64,000 nucleotides of DNA from Algoriphagus algorifonticola (GTDB lineage Bacteria; Bacteroidota; Bacteroidia; Cytophagales; Cyclobacteriaceae): positions 1-64,000 of the forward strand of contig NZ_VLOG01000020.1 of NCBI RefSeq assembly GCF_007655305.1, given 5' to 3'. Made by a program: the position numbers and the translations under genes. This document shows, one piece after another, positions 10,701-19,009 of this stretch (within the stretch, counting starts at the first letter, position 1; every line of letters begins with the position of its first letter). The notes under the pieces were generated by a model. The model saw nothing but the letters and a program-made list of their open reading frames with translations, was not told where the DNA came from and did no database searches.

Positions 10701-11469
10701 ACTGGCTGAAATCCGAAACAGTGTATTTATTGAATATGGCTTGTAATGCAGGCTGTTGAAACGAAAGTTGTAACTGGCCGGTAAAACTCATGGATAACAT
10801 GGGTAAATAATCCTCGTCCGTGATGGACACCCTGAATTTTACAGGACGGTATTCTTCCGCTACGGCGAAAATGCCACCAGGGTAGTTTAATAAGTCCTGT
10901 ATAAAATCAGCTGAATGTACGCTTACAAAATAGCGGTTGGCCTGTAGCGGGTCTGCCGAATTGGGAAACGCCTGGTGAAAGGCTGTAAAACTATAATCTG
11001 CCGCTATATCATTCAGGTCTGGCTGAGTAAATGTCACTGTTGACACATAGTTATTAACCTGAAAATCAGGTACAAAATTGGGATCTGTTATATCAATAAA
11101 GTATTTCACGAAACTTGCCTGATGCGCATTGGCAAAATAAGCTTCGCTGTAATCCATTAATTCATACATAAAATGTATTGAATTGACCTCAACAATAAAC
11201 ACATCCTGGAGGTTGGAGTTTTGCGTGTTGGGAAATGCTCTGTGAAATTGCCTAAATGTATAATTGTCAGCAACACCACCCAATGTTGCATCGCTGAAGG
11301 TAACCGTTACGCCGCTTCCACCATGTGCAGTTTGTACCGTAGGCTCGTAGCTGGGATCAGTAATAGTAACGAAAAATGTTGAGAAACTTGAGCCGCCCTG
11401 GGCAAAGCCGCATACGCTTAAGCAGAGGCAAGCGAAAAGCCCCGTAATCCATAATGAGATTTTGTACAT
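7720..11469 (-). CDS. T9SS-secreted S8 (subtilisin-like) serine peptidase with triplicated N-terminal domain
   Basis: The start is set at the ATG at 11469 because a signal peptide (MYKISLWITGLFACLCLSV) begins there. The longer frame (to 11529) would overlap the preceding gene. Mature residues about 25-295 hold three tandem ~95-residue repeats, each beginning xxITDPxYxP/ITDEDYLP and continuing with YxFxxFHxAFPN. They match no domain I know. The peptidase domain follows with Asp355 (GVSDWYVH), His393 (NHGTAITG) and Ser614 (LSGTSLAAP). The usual DTG around the Asp is DWY here, but the triad is intact. A ~500-residue beta-rich region and a type A sorting domain (VYPNPAKDYVIFEY, final VIAK) complete it. 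It should act outside the cell. The gap to the upstream delta-60 gene is 10 bases, so they are cotranscribed. Confidence 0.88.
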   Translation of the reverse strand: MYKISLWITGLFACLCLSVCGFAQGGSSFSTFFVTITDPSYEPTVQTAHGGSGVTVTFSDATLGGVADNYTFRQFHRAFPNTQNSNLQDVFIVEVNSIHFMYELMDYSEAYFANAHQASFVKYFIDITDPNFVPDFQVNNYVSTVTFTQPDLNDIAADYSFTAFHQAFPNSADPLQANRYFVSVHSADFIQDLLNYPGGIFAVAEEYRPVKFRVSITDEDYLPMLSMSFTGQLQLSFQQPALQAIFNKYTVSDFSQFYPESYFKDMREVYYIKCNSMALLDELISYNSTVFPSGGQQPDIEPLLTPNEYNGQYLTTFTTQNRHHNYLELINARDAWDIVDNWGISGDSVRIGVSDWYVHTQHREIKRYGQPGSKIREYGNNSSKWVFPGKENHGTAITGVLAGATDNNLGLASIGYHSQVGIRPHDSAEHAEPNLRLFAKEGYRAVNCSWTYPWCKLATDNQDHNTFHSVVYKDEEFYNEMYERGMSMVFGAGNGGDSVLNPGTCNYTSFKFPASYDHNISVTSVGSDLDATYVDTVMPPQNPGYHRSIKDVHDHVIYDTSGTVYPGDYGKPHTHNNNTRVDICAPGYTVHVLDYDHTRPNDTNLYKANLSGTSLAAPLVTGTIGLLLAKNPCLTPFQVEWILKTTAVDTIYNISHNLKYANPKQLGAGRLNAGKAVLNAQENSFDCNNPPQGAEVMYIEEIKINHRCWSSHSATLTPVIINGNGNYKYRWKPISNNTVSLSNEYVANPTIPVQSDSVLYYMLTVTEQGTDIPRVAKKRIRVKLKSSGWDLAIRDGYGDKYNEPNDMADLDTRDWNIWNSPDIWNNTFSTGQEHENPDYSTTNDNHLRIRIRNVGCQFSPANTAILKTYWTIASTGEKWPGDWTTNMMMGTIDSVPTGREIQPTSTIYIPSLNVGQDTVLTIAWNPPNPADYTTNPDNQVPLCILARILDNATPPHGLNEKTHPDASHLKYNILQNNSIATRNMMLVDYNYIVRSHTLTPFIANPQPDAGVFSLQFMTYRDVSRHLSGDLSAYMYGVIHLGSLYDIWMDGGAMGNAVILDSSAKTVLYDPSVPLRLDNLFLGTNAMIPIDVELKLRDGIDVPKRIENAEIYMRQTQTIIHDDVEGFEEVEEVLGGIIFSVTIDTMTDSQNKPGKSATTPILESSEKYVKVYPNPAKDYVIFEYSVPENSTILTLSIANIAGQEIQTIKLSNNNNGYTRWTTGDNPPGVYIYKLYSGNTAIDVGRIVIAK

Positions 11470-11479
11470 GCTTAAATTT

Positions 11480-12982
11480 TTATAGTTTACAAAAACGGGC
11501 ATAGGTTGTAGAACCGCTTTTGCGGTCAATTATTTGAATTATGTATACTCCTTTGGGAATATTTGTAATGTTTATTTGAGGGCTTAATAATACCCCTGCC
11601 TGCAGTACCTCTCCTGTACTGCTAAAAATGGTATATATATATCTATCCTCTACAAATCTGGCATCATCAAGATATAATACGTCGGTTGCAGGATTGGGAA
11701 AAATTTTAAAATCTTGTTTGTTGTTAGTCTCATTTACTGATAATGGAAAAGGCCAGAAACGAAGCATTCCAAAGTTTCCAGAGAAGTTGACCGAAACAGA
11801 ACCTGCCATCAATATCTTGCCGTCCTGCTGTATAAGCATGGCATGCGTACGTTCTTGTTGTGGGCTTAACGAAGTAATTATACCGTAGTGGGCGTACGTG
11901 TTATCTATACTTCCATCGGCATTAAACCGCACCAGGTAGATTTCTTCATTTCCAGTGTCGATGTATCCCGCCGCATATATTTTCCCATCCTTATCTATCT
12001 CTACCTGTTCCGGACCGGGACGCCCTAAGGGATGGGTAATTAACACATGCCCGTTAGTGCCAAAACTATTATCAATGCTGCCATCGGCCATATAGCGTAC
12101 CATATGCCCACCTGTGGCCACATCCCGGCCTACTATTACAATCTTTCCGTCCGGCTGCAAAGCAAAATCATGACCAAATCCAGTGTTGGGTGTAACAACA
12201 ACCCCATTAGTACCAAAGGATGAATCTAATTGTCCATTGGGCAGTAACTGTATCAAGAGAAAATCAGTATTGTTATTGTTCGCATTGCCGCAGGCAATTA
12301 TTTTACCGTCAGGTTTCACAATAACTTCATTTAACCTGCTTGACCAGATGCCATACTGACCATAGAAGATGCCCTGACCATTGTTAAAAGCCGAATCTAC
12401 TGTTCCGTCAGGATTTAACCTTATTACAACAATTGCATTATTCGGCATAAGGCTCCTCTCACCACATAAAATAATCTTACCATCGGGCTGAAGCGCCATT
12501 CCGTAACAGTAGTCACTACTCGATATGTCAATGACGGCATCGCCTGTTCCATTAAAATCAAGGTCTGGTGTGCCATCCTGATCGAATCGGGCAATCGCGA
12601 AATTTTCATTACTACCCAGTGCTGTTCCTGAAACAATTATTTTGTTGTCAGGTTGTATTAATACATTATTGGCTCCACCAAAATGTCCATTAAACTGTTT
12701 GATTAACCTACCATTAGAAGCGAAACTGCTGTCAACTGTTCCATTAAGATGATAACGTATCATTGCAAAAGAACTTTTTGCACCGCCGGCTGCAATGATT
12801 TTTCCATCAGCTTGTTGAACAACACTTGTTATACCTCCCCCACTACTTTGGTCGAATGGCATAACAACAATACCATTTGTACCAAAACTGCTGTCGAGGA
12901 CCTGGGCATGTAGAGACAGACTACTTACGGATGTTAAAAACACGACCAAATTCGCCAATATGGCATTCCTTTTACCGGTCAT
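11480..12982 (-). CDS. Delta-60 repeat protein with T9SS sorting domain
   Basis: A 500-aa secreted protein. After a signal peptide (ends HAQ) it consists of about seven delta-60 repeats of ~55 residues, with the hallmarks LDSSFGTNG, QPDGKI and LNPDGTVDSAF. It ends in a T9SS type A tail (IFPNPATDVLYLDDA, GVYIIQI). Delta-60 repeats build beta-propellers in exported proteins of Bacteroidetes, and no ligand is known for this one. It starts in a TAATG overlap with the stop of the upstream paralogue, which implies translational coupling. It is about as long as that paralogue and similar along its length, so the pair is probably a tandem duplication. Confidence 0.88.
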   Translation of the reverse strand: MTGKRNAILANLVVFLTSVSSLSLHAQVLDSSFGTNGIVVMPFDQSSGGGITSVVQQADGKIIAAGGAKSSFAMIRYHLNGTVDSSFASNGRLIKQFNGHFGGANNVLIQPDNKIIVSGTALGSNENFAIARFDQDGTPDLDFNGTGDAVIDISSSDYCYGMALQPDGKIILCGERSLMPNNAIVVIRLNPDGTVDSAFNNGQGIFYGQYGIWSSRLNEVIVKPDGKIIACGNANNNNTDFLLIQLLPNGQLDSSFGTNGVVVTPNTGFGHDFALQPDGKIVIVGRDVATGGHMVRYMADGSIDNSFGTNGHVLITHPLGRPGPEQVEIDKDGKIYAAGYIDTGNEEIYLVRFNADGSIDNTYAHYGIITSLSPQQERTHAMLIQQDGKILMAGSVSVNFSGNFGMLRFWPFPLSVNETNNKQDFKIFPNPATDVLYLDDARFVEDRYIYTIFSSTGEVLQAGVLLSPQINITNIPKGVYIIQIIDRKSGSTTYARFCKL

Positions 12983-14568
12983 TAATTATCAATTTTTATA
13001 AACCTGGAAACGGTGATATCTCCTGAAATTTCAAGACAAAACATATATGTACCTGCATTCAAACATGAGATATCGATAGGTTTATTTTCAATGTCTTGCG
13101 ACAATCGTCCCTTTTGGACTATTTTACCTAAGGTGTTAATGATGGTATATTGTAATGATTTATTGCTCGTGAGATTTCTGACTGCGATATAAAGTTTATC
13201 AGTAGCTGGGTTGGGGTAAATGTCAATAGCCTTTTGAGTGACTACACTTTTATTTATGTGTAGCGGCGATTGTAGGTATCGGAGCAAAATGAAGTTAGAA
13301 ACAGATGAATTCACAAATAAAAATCCTGCTGCTATTAATTTTCCGTCAGGTTGAATAAGCATACTCCGTATTCGGAGTGTACCAATATCTGTTAAAATTC
13401 CTTTCGATGTATATACGTTATCAATTTGCCCATCGTTGGTATAACGCATTAGTATTACGCTGTTTACTTGATCGAAGTCCGTAGTCCATCCCGCTGCATA
13501 TATTTTGCCTGAAGTATCTATTGTCATGGCTCCCAATTCTGTCCACAAGTTTTGTATTGTTGTATTGTTTTTTCCATTATAGTAGAAACTACTATCTATT
13601 GCACCATAAGCATGACAACGAGCGAAATATGGTGCAAATGTTGAATTTCCCCAATAAGACCCTCGACCAGCAACAATAATCTTCCCATCAGGTTGTAAAT
13701 CTATTCCATTGATACTGCCAACATAATTACCAAAACCTGATTGCATTTTCCCATCTATCCCAAATGTTGAATCAGGTGTTCCATCCTTATTAAATTGCAA
13801 CAATATTGTTTCTTTTGGAGATGTCTGTCGAAAGATGTATCCACTTGTGAGTATCTTATCATTTGGCGTTACCAACACATGAGTAAGCTCAGTCACATCT
13901 AATAAATTAGTAAATGCACTATTCTGCACTATAATCTTGCCGCTATCATTAAATGTGCTGTCAAAGCTACCATCGCTATTTAATCTTATGACAAATACAC
14001 TCCCACTCTCAACAACTCCGCACAAGACAATTTTTCCATCATTTTGTAACGCTGCATTGTTACATTTAGCTCCGTGGCCTGCTGAAGTCTGAATATCAAT
14101 TTTTAATTCACCGTTTCCGTTAAAAGTACTATCAGGATAACCATCTGCTGTAAACCGTGCAACTCCGAGTTGATTATATCGGTTTGTGGCATATAAATCA
14201 GACACAGTACCAACTGCAATTATTTTATCATCTGGTTGTATTAATATTTTCTTTAAATCATTCCAATTACAACTATCAAAATCCTTTGAAACCCTGCCGT
14301 TTATATAAAAACTGCTGTCAACAATCCCTGTTTCGTAATACCTAACAATGACGAATGAGCTTACATAATCGAAAGAATTACCGCCGGCAATGAGTTTGCC
14401 GTCAGATTGTTGTGCTATTGAAATAATCTCTGAATTGCCATCTCTGACATTTATATCGTATGGCATTAGAACTACGCCGTTTGTTCCAAAACTACTGTCG
14501 AGCACCTGGGCATATACCCCTTCATGAAAAAATATCAGCAATATTATATATAATAAATTCGACTTCAT
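12982..14568 (-). CDS. Delta-60 repeat protein with T9SS sorting domain (operon leader)
   Basis: A 528-aa paralogue of the next gene. The signal peptide MKSNLLYIILLIFFHEGVYAQ is followed by delta-60 repeats (LDSSFGTNGV, QSDGKLIAGG, TADGYPDSTFNG, QPDGKIIVAGRG). The tail IYPNPATDKLYIAVRN and the C-terminal SRFIKIDN are consistent with a T9SS sorting domain. It is the first gene of the 14568-7720 operon. A perfect 8-bp inverted repeat lies in its leader (14603-14621). Confidence 0.85.
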   Translation of the reverse strand: MKSNLLYIILLIFFHEGVYAQVLDSSFGTNGVVLMPYDINVRDGNSEIISIAQQSDGKLIAGGNSFDYVSSFVIVRYYETGIVDSSFYINGRVSKDFDSCNWNDLKKILIQPDDKIIAVGTVSDLYATNRYNQLGVARFTADGYPDSTFNGNGELKIDIQTSAGHGAKCNNAALQNDGKIVLCGVVESGSVFVIRLNSDGSFDSTFNDSGKIIVQNSAFTNLLDVTELTHVLVTPNDKILTSGYIFRQTSPKETILLQFNKDGTPDSTFGIDGKMQSGFGNYVGSINGIDLQPDGKIIVAGRGSYWGNSTFAPYFARCHAYGAIDSSFYYNGKNNTTIQNLWTELGAMTIDTSGKIYAAGWTTDFDQVNSVILMRYTNDGQIDNVYTSKGILTDIGTLRIRSMLIQPDGKLIAAGFLFVNSSVSNFILLRYLQSPLHINKSVVTQKAIDIYPNPATDKLYIAVRNLTSNKSLQYTIINTLGKIVQKGRLSQDIENKPIDISCLNAGTYMFCLEISGDITVSRFIKIDN

Positions 14569-14602
14569 GGATTGCCAAATGTTAATAGCTTATAAATATT
14601 GA

Positions 14603-14621
14603 CATCCCGGCAACCGGGATG
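14603..14621. promoter_or_regulatory. Perfect hairpin in the leader of the T9SS operon
   Basis: CATCCCGG and CCGGGATG form an 8-bp perfect inverted repeat around CAA, 35 bases upstream of the start at 14568. It has no T-run in the minus direction, so it is more likely an operator or mRNA-stabilising hairpin than a terminator. Confidence 0.45.
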
Positions 14622-14771
14622 GTTGGCTTTTATAACATTCCTCCATAATGTACTTTGCCTAAAGTACTGGAGAGATAGGAAGTATTGATAGTAGGTTTAT
14701 GAGGTGTTGTTGGTTTGAATTGAATTATCCTCAAAAAATGGCATTATCAAAACGAAGATAGCATGTTAAAT

Positions 14772-14835
14772 GTGAAAAAAGTACTATTTTCACTCATGTT
14801 TTATTACCAAACGATCATATTTTATGACTTTTCAC
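14772..14835. promoter_or_regulatory. Candidate XRE operator sites
   Basis: GTGAAAA (14772-14778) and TTTTCAC (14787-14793) form a 7-bp inverted repeat with 8-base spacing. A third TTTTCAC sits at 14829-14835. All lie between the divergent XRE gene (start 14850) and the T9SS operon, the usual place for autoregulatory XRE operators. This is inferred from position and symmetry only. Confidence 0.35.
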
Positions 14836-14849
14836 ATACATTTTAAGTT

Positions 14850-15263
14850 ATGGCCGTTGCAAATAAACAGCATATAGGAAAGAAAATTGAACGCATTCGC
14901 ATATTGAAAGGTATTAAGCAGGAAACGGTAGCTGCAGAACTCGGTGTTACCCAAGGTGCTATTTCAAGAATGGAACAAAGTGAAGATATTGACGATGAAA
15001 AGCTAAATCGTATCGCAGAGGTACTTGGTGTAAGTACAGAACTGATAAGAAACTTCAATGAAGAAGCTGCGGTCAATATAATATCCAACGCATTTCATGA
15101 CAACTCTACATTGAATGGATTGTTGTTTAATCCTTCATTCAACCCAGTAGACAAATTGATAGAATTGTTTGAAGAAAACAAAAACCTCTATGAACGTATG
15201 CTGGAAACCGAGCGCAGCAAGATAAAATTGCTGGAAGACCAGTTGAAGTCTCTTAAAAAATAA
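14850..15263 (+). CDS. XRE-family helix-turn-helix regulator
   Basis: A 137-aa protein. Residues about 9-65 form a Cro/CI helix-turn-helix (IGKKIERIRILKGIKQETVA, then GVTQGAISRMEQ). The C-terminal third (residues ~95-137) is charged and predicted to be coiled coil (LIELFEENKNLYERMLETE), probably for oligomerisation. This short XRE plus coiled-coil form is common in Bacteroidetes. It is transcribed away from the T9SS operon and ends at a bidirectional terminator facing the mobilisation genes. Likely DNA-binding, target unknown, possibly its own promoter (TTTTCAC sites). Confidence 0.85.
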   Translation: MAVANKQHIGKKIERIRILKGIKQETVAAELGVTQGAISRMEQSEDIDDEKLNRIAEVLGVSTELIRNFNEEAAVNIISNAFHDNSTLNGLLFNPSFNPVDKLIELFEENKNLYERMLETERSKIKLLEDQLKSLKK

Positions 15264-15316
15264 CAACCCGATTCGTTATAGTCCAATACACAAACACCTT
15301 ATCAAAATTAATTTAT

Positions 15317-15341
15317 AAAGCCCGACAATCAGCCGGGCTTT
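15317..15341. terminator. Bidirectional terminator
   Basis: The arms AAAGCCCG and CGGGCTTT flank a 9-base loop. A-rich and T-rich edges serve both the XRE gene (plus strand) and the mobilisation operon (minus strand, stop at 15344). Confidence 0.75.
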
Positions 15342-15343
15342 TA

Positions 15344-17332
15344 TCATTTTTGTTTCTTCAATATCAGGTATTTCAGCTCCGGGTCATCAGCCATGCGCTC
15401 ATATTCGGAACGCAGTATATCCTGTATATCCTGGCGTACCTGCATGTAATTCCTATTAACCATGGACTGGTCAATTTTCCTGATTACAGGTATGGACTGG
15501 TACTTGTCCTGCTCTGATTTCAGAGACTCATGGTCGTTGATAATTTCGCAATGAAACGCTTTCAGATCTATCTTACAATCGGGATTATCCGCTATCATCC
15601 CGACAAATTCTCCCGATGACAATGCCGATATTTTAGAAGGGGGTACGGCGGATTCCAATTGCCTGGATTTGCTAACGGAAGTGTCCCCGCTGTTGATTGA
15701 CAGGCTTTGCCTGTCCTGCATGATTTTACCTATTCTGTCGGATAAAAGCCGTGCCGTTTCGCCTATTACCTGCCCTGAAACTATGTTGCCGACTATACCC
15801 ATAATGACATCCGCCTGCTCTCTTCCGTAGTCTTTTCTTAGCTGGCTCAGGTCCTGAATACCCAATGTTGTTGCTACTTTGTTGCTCCTGGCTGTAGCAA
15901 TTAAGCTGTCTATACCATTCAGGTATATGGTAGGGAATTCATCAAAAATCAAACTGCTTTTCAGCTTTCCTTTCTGGTTGACCAGCTTTACAAGACGGTT
16001 TACATACAGTGAAAGTACCGCCCCGTATATCTGTATCTTTTGGGGATTATTGCCCATACAGACAAGTTTGGGTTCATCAGGATTATTAATATCCAATGTA
16101 AAATCATTACCGGAAAGCACATAATACAACTGCGGGGAAGACAGCCTGGCCATGGATATTTTGGCTGAAGCTATCTGACCTTCCAACTGCTCCATGACAT
16201 CATTGAGGTAAGCGTTGACAAATGGATTGATCAACACATCAATCTCTTTTTCCACTCTTAAAATGGTGAATAGGCTATCATAATCAGCCTGCATCAGCTC
16301 AATGACATGGGGTAGGGTGCAGTATTCCCCGTTCTTATACTTACGCAAAAACCAGATGATCGCCGTTAGGAAATTGATAGGCGATTCCACAAAAAAATCC
16401 CCCTGCCGCTTGATCCATTCCCTGTTCAAACCCATCAGGATAGTGCGTGCTGATTCCGCCGCATCGGTAATATCCGTCATAGACGAAGGTGCCAAAGGGT
16501 TGCATCTGTGGCTCCTGGTCAGGTCGTCAAAATTGATGACATAAAACTCCGGGACAACTTTGTAACGGTGCTTGTTTTGCAGCCATGTATTGTAAACTAT
16601 TACCGACAGATCATCGAATTTGAAATCATATACAAACATGGAAAAGCCCTTTCGGATGTGTTGTGTAATGATGTGCCGGATGACGAAATAGCTCTTTCCC
16701 GCCCCTGGTGTACCTAACACCATCAGGGCACGGAAGGGGTTGATGATATTGATCCAGCTCTTTCTGAGCTTCCCTTTCAGGTTATACCGGGCGGGCAGGT
16801 TGATAGAATATTCATTCTCAAGGTGCCGTTCTTCCTGGGGAAATGTTTCATTTTCTTTATTGAAAATATCGCCAGCACCCAGGTTGTTTTTGATGATGCG
16901 TGAAAGCAAAGTGCCGCCTGAAAGCACCAATAAAAAGCCAATGGAAGTAACCGTCATATAGACCAATGCCACCAGCTTCCTATCCGCTTCTAAGAACAGG
17001 CAGAAGTAGCTAAAGAAGTATAATAACAGGCCTGTAATGGCATAAGCAAAGGCTGTCTTATAACCCAGTTTATCATCCTTCCTGCCCCTGGCACCCAACA
17101 GGGAAATGGCCAGCATACCCAATGCAATCAGCTTGGATGTATGGAAATCCCGGTACAGCCCCGTACCTGAAATATTAGCCAGTAACCCATCTGAAAAACC
17201 CGAAACTAATCCCCATTCGGCAAATGCCGCATAGCAGTAATAATAGAAATGTAAGGCCAGTACCACTATCCCCATCAGCCTGGTCATATCCAGTATCTTC
17301 CTTAAAGCCTGTTCGTTTTCTCCTGTCTGCAT
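15344..17332 (-). CDS. mobC: Type IV coupling protein MobC (VirD4/TraG-like, YWFCY domain)
   Basis: A 662-aa inner-membrane ATPase that links the relaxosome to a type IV secretion channel. The N-terminus has the YWFCY-type segment (about residues 20-40, HFYYYCYAAF) and further membrane helices up to ~150. The Walker A motif is GTPGAGKSYF (about residue 207), and a Walker B-like LIFDEFPTIY lies near 460. Length and order fit Bacteroidetes MobC/TraG coupling proteins. It is last in the mobA-mobB-mobC block, 25 bases after mobB. No T4SS channel genes are in the window, so transfer would need genes beyond the window or a helper element. Confidence 0.9.
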   Translation of the reverse strand: MQTGENEQALRKILDMTRLMGIVVLALHFYYYCYAAFAEWGLVSGFSDGLLANISGTGLYRDFHTSKLIALGMLAISLLGARGRKDDKLGYKTAFAYAITGLLLYFFSYFCLFLEADRKLVALVYMTVTSIGFLLVLSGGTLLSRIIKNNLGAGDIFNKENETFPQEERHLENEYSINLPARYNLKGKLRKSWINIINPFRALMVLGTPGAGKSYFVIRHIITQHIRKGFSMFVYDFKFDDLSVIVYNTWLQNKHRYKVVPEFYVINFDDLTRSHRCNPLAPSSMTDITDAAESARTILMGLNREWIKRQGDFFVESPINFLTAIIWFLRKYKNGEYCTLPHVIELMQADYDSLFTILRVEKEIDVLINPFVNAYLNDVMEQLEGQIASAKISMARLSSPQLYYVLSGNDFTLDINNPDEPKLVCMGNNPQKIQIYGAVLSLYVNRLVKLVNQKGKLKSSLIFDEFPTIYLNGIDSLIATARSNKVATTLGIQDLSQLRKDYGREQADVIMGIVGNIVSGQVIGETARLLSDRIGKIMQDRQSLSINSGDTSVSKSRQLESAVPPSKISALSSGEFVGMIADNPDCKIDLKAFHCEIINDHESLKSEQDKYQSIPVIRKIDQSMVNRNYMQVRQDIQDILRSEYERMADDPELKYLILKKQK

Positions 17333-17357
17333 ACCCGTCTCCTCCTTGTTTTATAGC

Positions 17358-18632
17358 TTATTTAGAAATCCTTTTACCCTTCTTTTTCTTCTTTTTGCGC
17401 CACTCGTATGGGACGTGGCTGTACGTTTCTTCAGGGGTAATTACCTCGTCAATCATGCCTTCAGTTGATGCCTGGGAGCCTCCCGTTCCCTTGTTGCTAT
17501 CAGGGTTATCCTGCTCCAATTCCTTTGTAGCCTGCGACTTAAAGGACAATGGAGCTACTTGTTGTGCAGTGTCGTTTAGTGATGTCCCACACCGTTCCGT
17601 GATACCTTTGGCACTGTATTTTTTACCCACAACACTCCCGTTGAACACGCTCCTTGTCCGGTGGTCTATGTAGGTGATCCCGTATAACCTCCCTTCATTA
17701 TTTCTGCGGATTATGGTGCTGATCCCCTGTTTTTCAATGGTTGCTACGAGTTCATCCAGTGTGATTCCGTGGCGCTTCAAAAGGGCAATATCAATGGCTG
17801 ACCTGATGCCTGCCAGGTATTTTTGCCTGCCCAATTCATTCTTCACAAACTTCGATTCAACTGCCGGTAGAGTGGGTTTAAAATGAAAACTGCTGGCTTT
17901 TATAGGTACGCCTGTCTTATTCCCGGACTCGTCCAGGACACGGTAAACAAGGCCTTTATGCTTAAAGATCCGGGAACCTTCACCGCCCCTGTCCGCAGTT
18001 ATATTGTAGAGTTTTAGGACCGCATTTAATTCCGGCAGGGAAGTGAATTTATAGTTGTTCAGTACATGCTGCAATACATTTCCAATGGCACGTTTAGTCT
18101 CTGTTTTACCATAATTCACCTTAGAAACCGAAACAGGCTTGGGCGTAAACAACTGCTTTTTATGGGCTTCCGCAGGGACTAAACCATACTTTTTTTCAAT
18201 CGCTTTACGGGCTGGTTCAGACTTCAGTTTACCGATATTATGCAAAGGGATCCGCTTACCATCCAGCTCTATATTGGTGGTGACAATATGCAGGTGCGGG
18301 TGCCCGGCATCGTTATGTTTATAGACTAAGTAAGGCTGGTTTCCGAAGCCGATACCCTGCATATACTCCTTGGTAATCTCCTGTAACCTTACCTTTTCTA
18401 TAGTTTCTCCGGGAGCGAAATTCAAAGAAATATGGACGGCATTCACTGTAGTGCGGGTATTGAGTTCCGCCATTTTCAGCAGCATTTTTAACCGCATTTC
18501 CTCGGTAATATTATCCTTTCCTATAGGGTAATTCTGAACCATCAGGCACTCCGCCAGCCCTTCTTTTACCTTGTTTTCATTGTAATGGAAAGGCCTCCTG
18601 AGCGCACCGCTTGTCTTTATGACCGCAACCAT
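17358..18632 (-). CDS. mobB: Relaxase MobB (relaxase/mobilisation nuclease domain)
   Basis: A 424-aa protein with a MOBP-type relaxase domain in residues ~1-180. The N-terminal segment (RRPFHYNENKV), the NAVHISLNFAPGE strand and the metal-binding histidine cluster AGHPHLHIVTTN are visible. It should nick one strand at oriT and stay attached through a tyrosine. The C-terminus is basic (KKKKKKGKRISK). It overlaps mobA by 16 bases, so the two are translationally coupled. It resembles the BmgA/MobB relaxases of Bacteroidetes mobilisable and conjugative transposons. Confidence 0.9.
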   Translation of the reverse strand: MVAVIKTSGALRRPFHYNENKVKEGLAECLMVQNYPIGKDNITEEMRLKMLLKMAELNTRTTVNAVHISLNFAPGETIEKVRLQEITKEYMQGIGFGNQPYLVYKHNDAGHPHLHIVTTNIELDGKRIPLHNIGKLKSEPARKAIEKKYGLVPAEAHKKQLFTPKPVSVSKVNYGKTETKRAIGNVLQHVLNNYKFTSLPELNAVLKLYNITADRGGEGSRIFKHKGLVYRVLDESGNKTGVPIKASSFHFKPTLPAVESKFVKNELGRQKYLAGIRSAIDIALLKRHGITLDELVATIEKQGISTIIRRNNEGRLYGITYIDHRTRSVFNGSVVGKKYSAKGITERCGTSLNDTAQQVAPLSFKSQATKELEQDNPDSNKGTGGSQASTEGMIDEVITPEETYSHVPYEWRKKKKKKGKRISK

Positions 18633-19009
18633 TTCTCGGTTATTTTATGGATGAGCGCATCAACAGACTGCAGTGTAACCAAGACTTTTTTATGCTCTTT
18701 TTCCAGTTGTGGCAAGTAAGAAGTTGCTTCCAGGTTCCCCAGTGCATTCAGTTTTTTCACCGCCTGGTTGTAGTTCACCGCCACGCCATGCAGGTCTTTT
18801 CTCAGTGCGGTCAGCCCTGCCAGTATGTCCTGCATGGTGGTATCCTTATAACCGGCAATCACAGGTTTTTTCAGCAACAGGCACCTGGCGTAGTCGCTTA
18901 TTTTATCATAGATGGTAGTGGCAAATCCCTTTTGGATCTGCTCATATTCTTTACCGTTCAGGCGCAGGTGCAGCCACTTATTTCTATTGTTGTTCTTCTC
19001 CTTCATCAC
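18617..19009 (-). CDS. mobA: Mobilisation accessory protein MobA (relaxosome DNA-binding)
   Basis: A 130-aa protein. The N-terminus (NKWLHLRLNGKEYEQIQKGF) fits a ribbon-helix-helix DNA-binding fold, and the rest is helical (LTALRKDLHGVAVNYNQAVKKL, in two parts). It belongs to the MobC/MobA-like relaxosome proteins that bind oriT and help the relaxase. It is first in the mob operon and 79 bases from a candidate oriT hairpin. Naming varies in the literature (MobA in Bacteroidetes, MobC in Proteobacteria). Confidence 0.8.
   Translation of the reverse strand: MMKEKNNNRNKWLHLRLNGKEYEQIQKGFATTIYDKISDYARCLLLKKPVIAGYKDTTMQDILAGLTALRKDLHGVAVNYNQAVKKLNALGNLEATSYLPQLEKEHKKVLVTLQSVDALIHKITEKWLRS

Noticed and set aside
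15344-19009. Complete conjugation system
   Set aside because: Only coupling protein, relaxase and accessory protein are present; no TraG/VirB4 ATPase or channel genes occur in the window.
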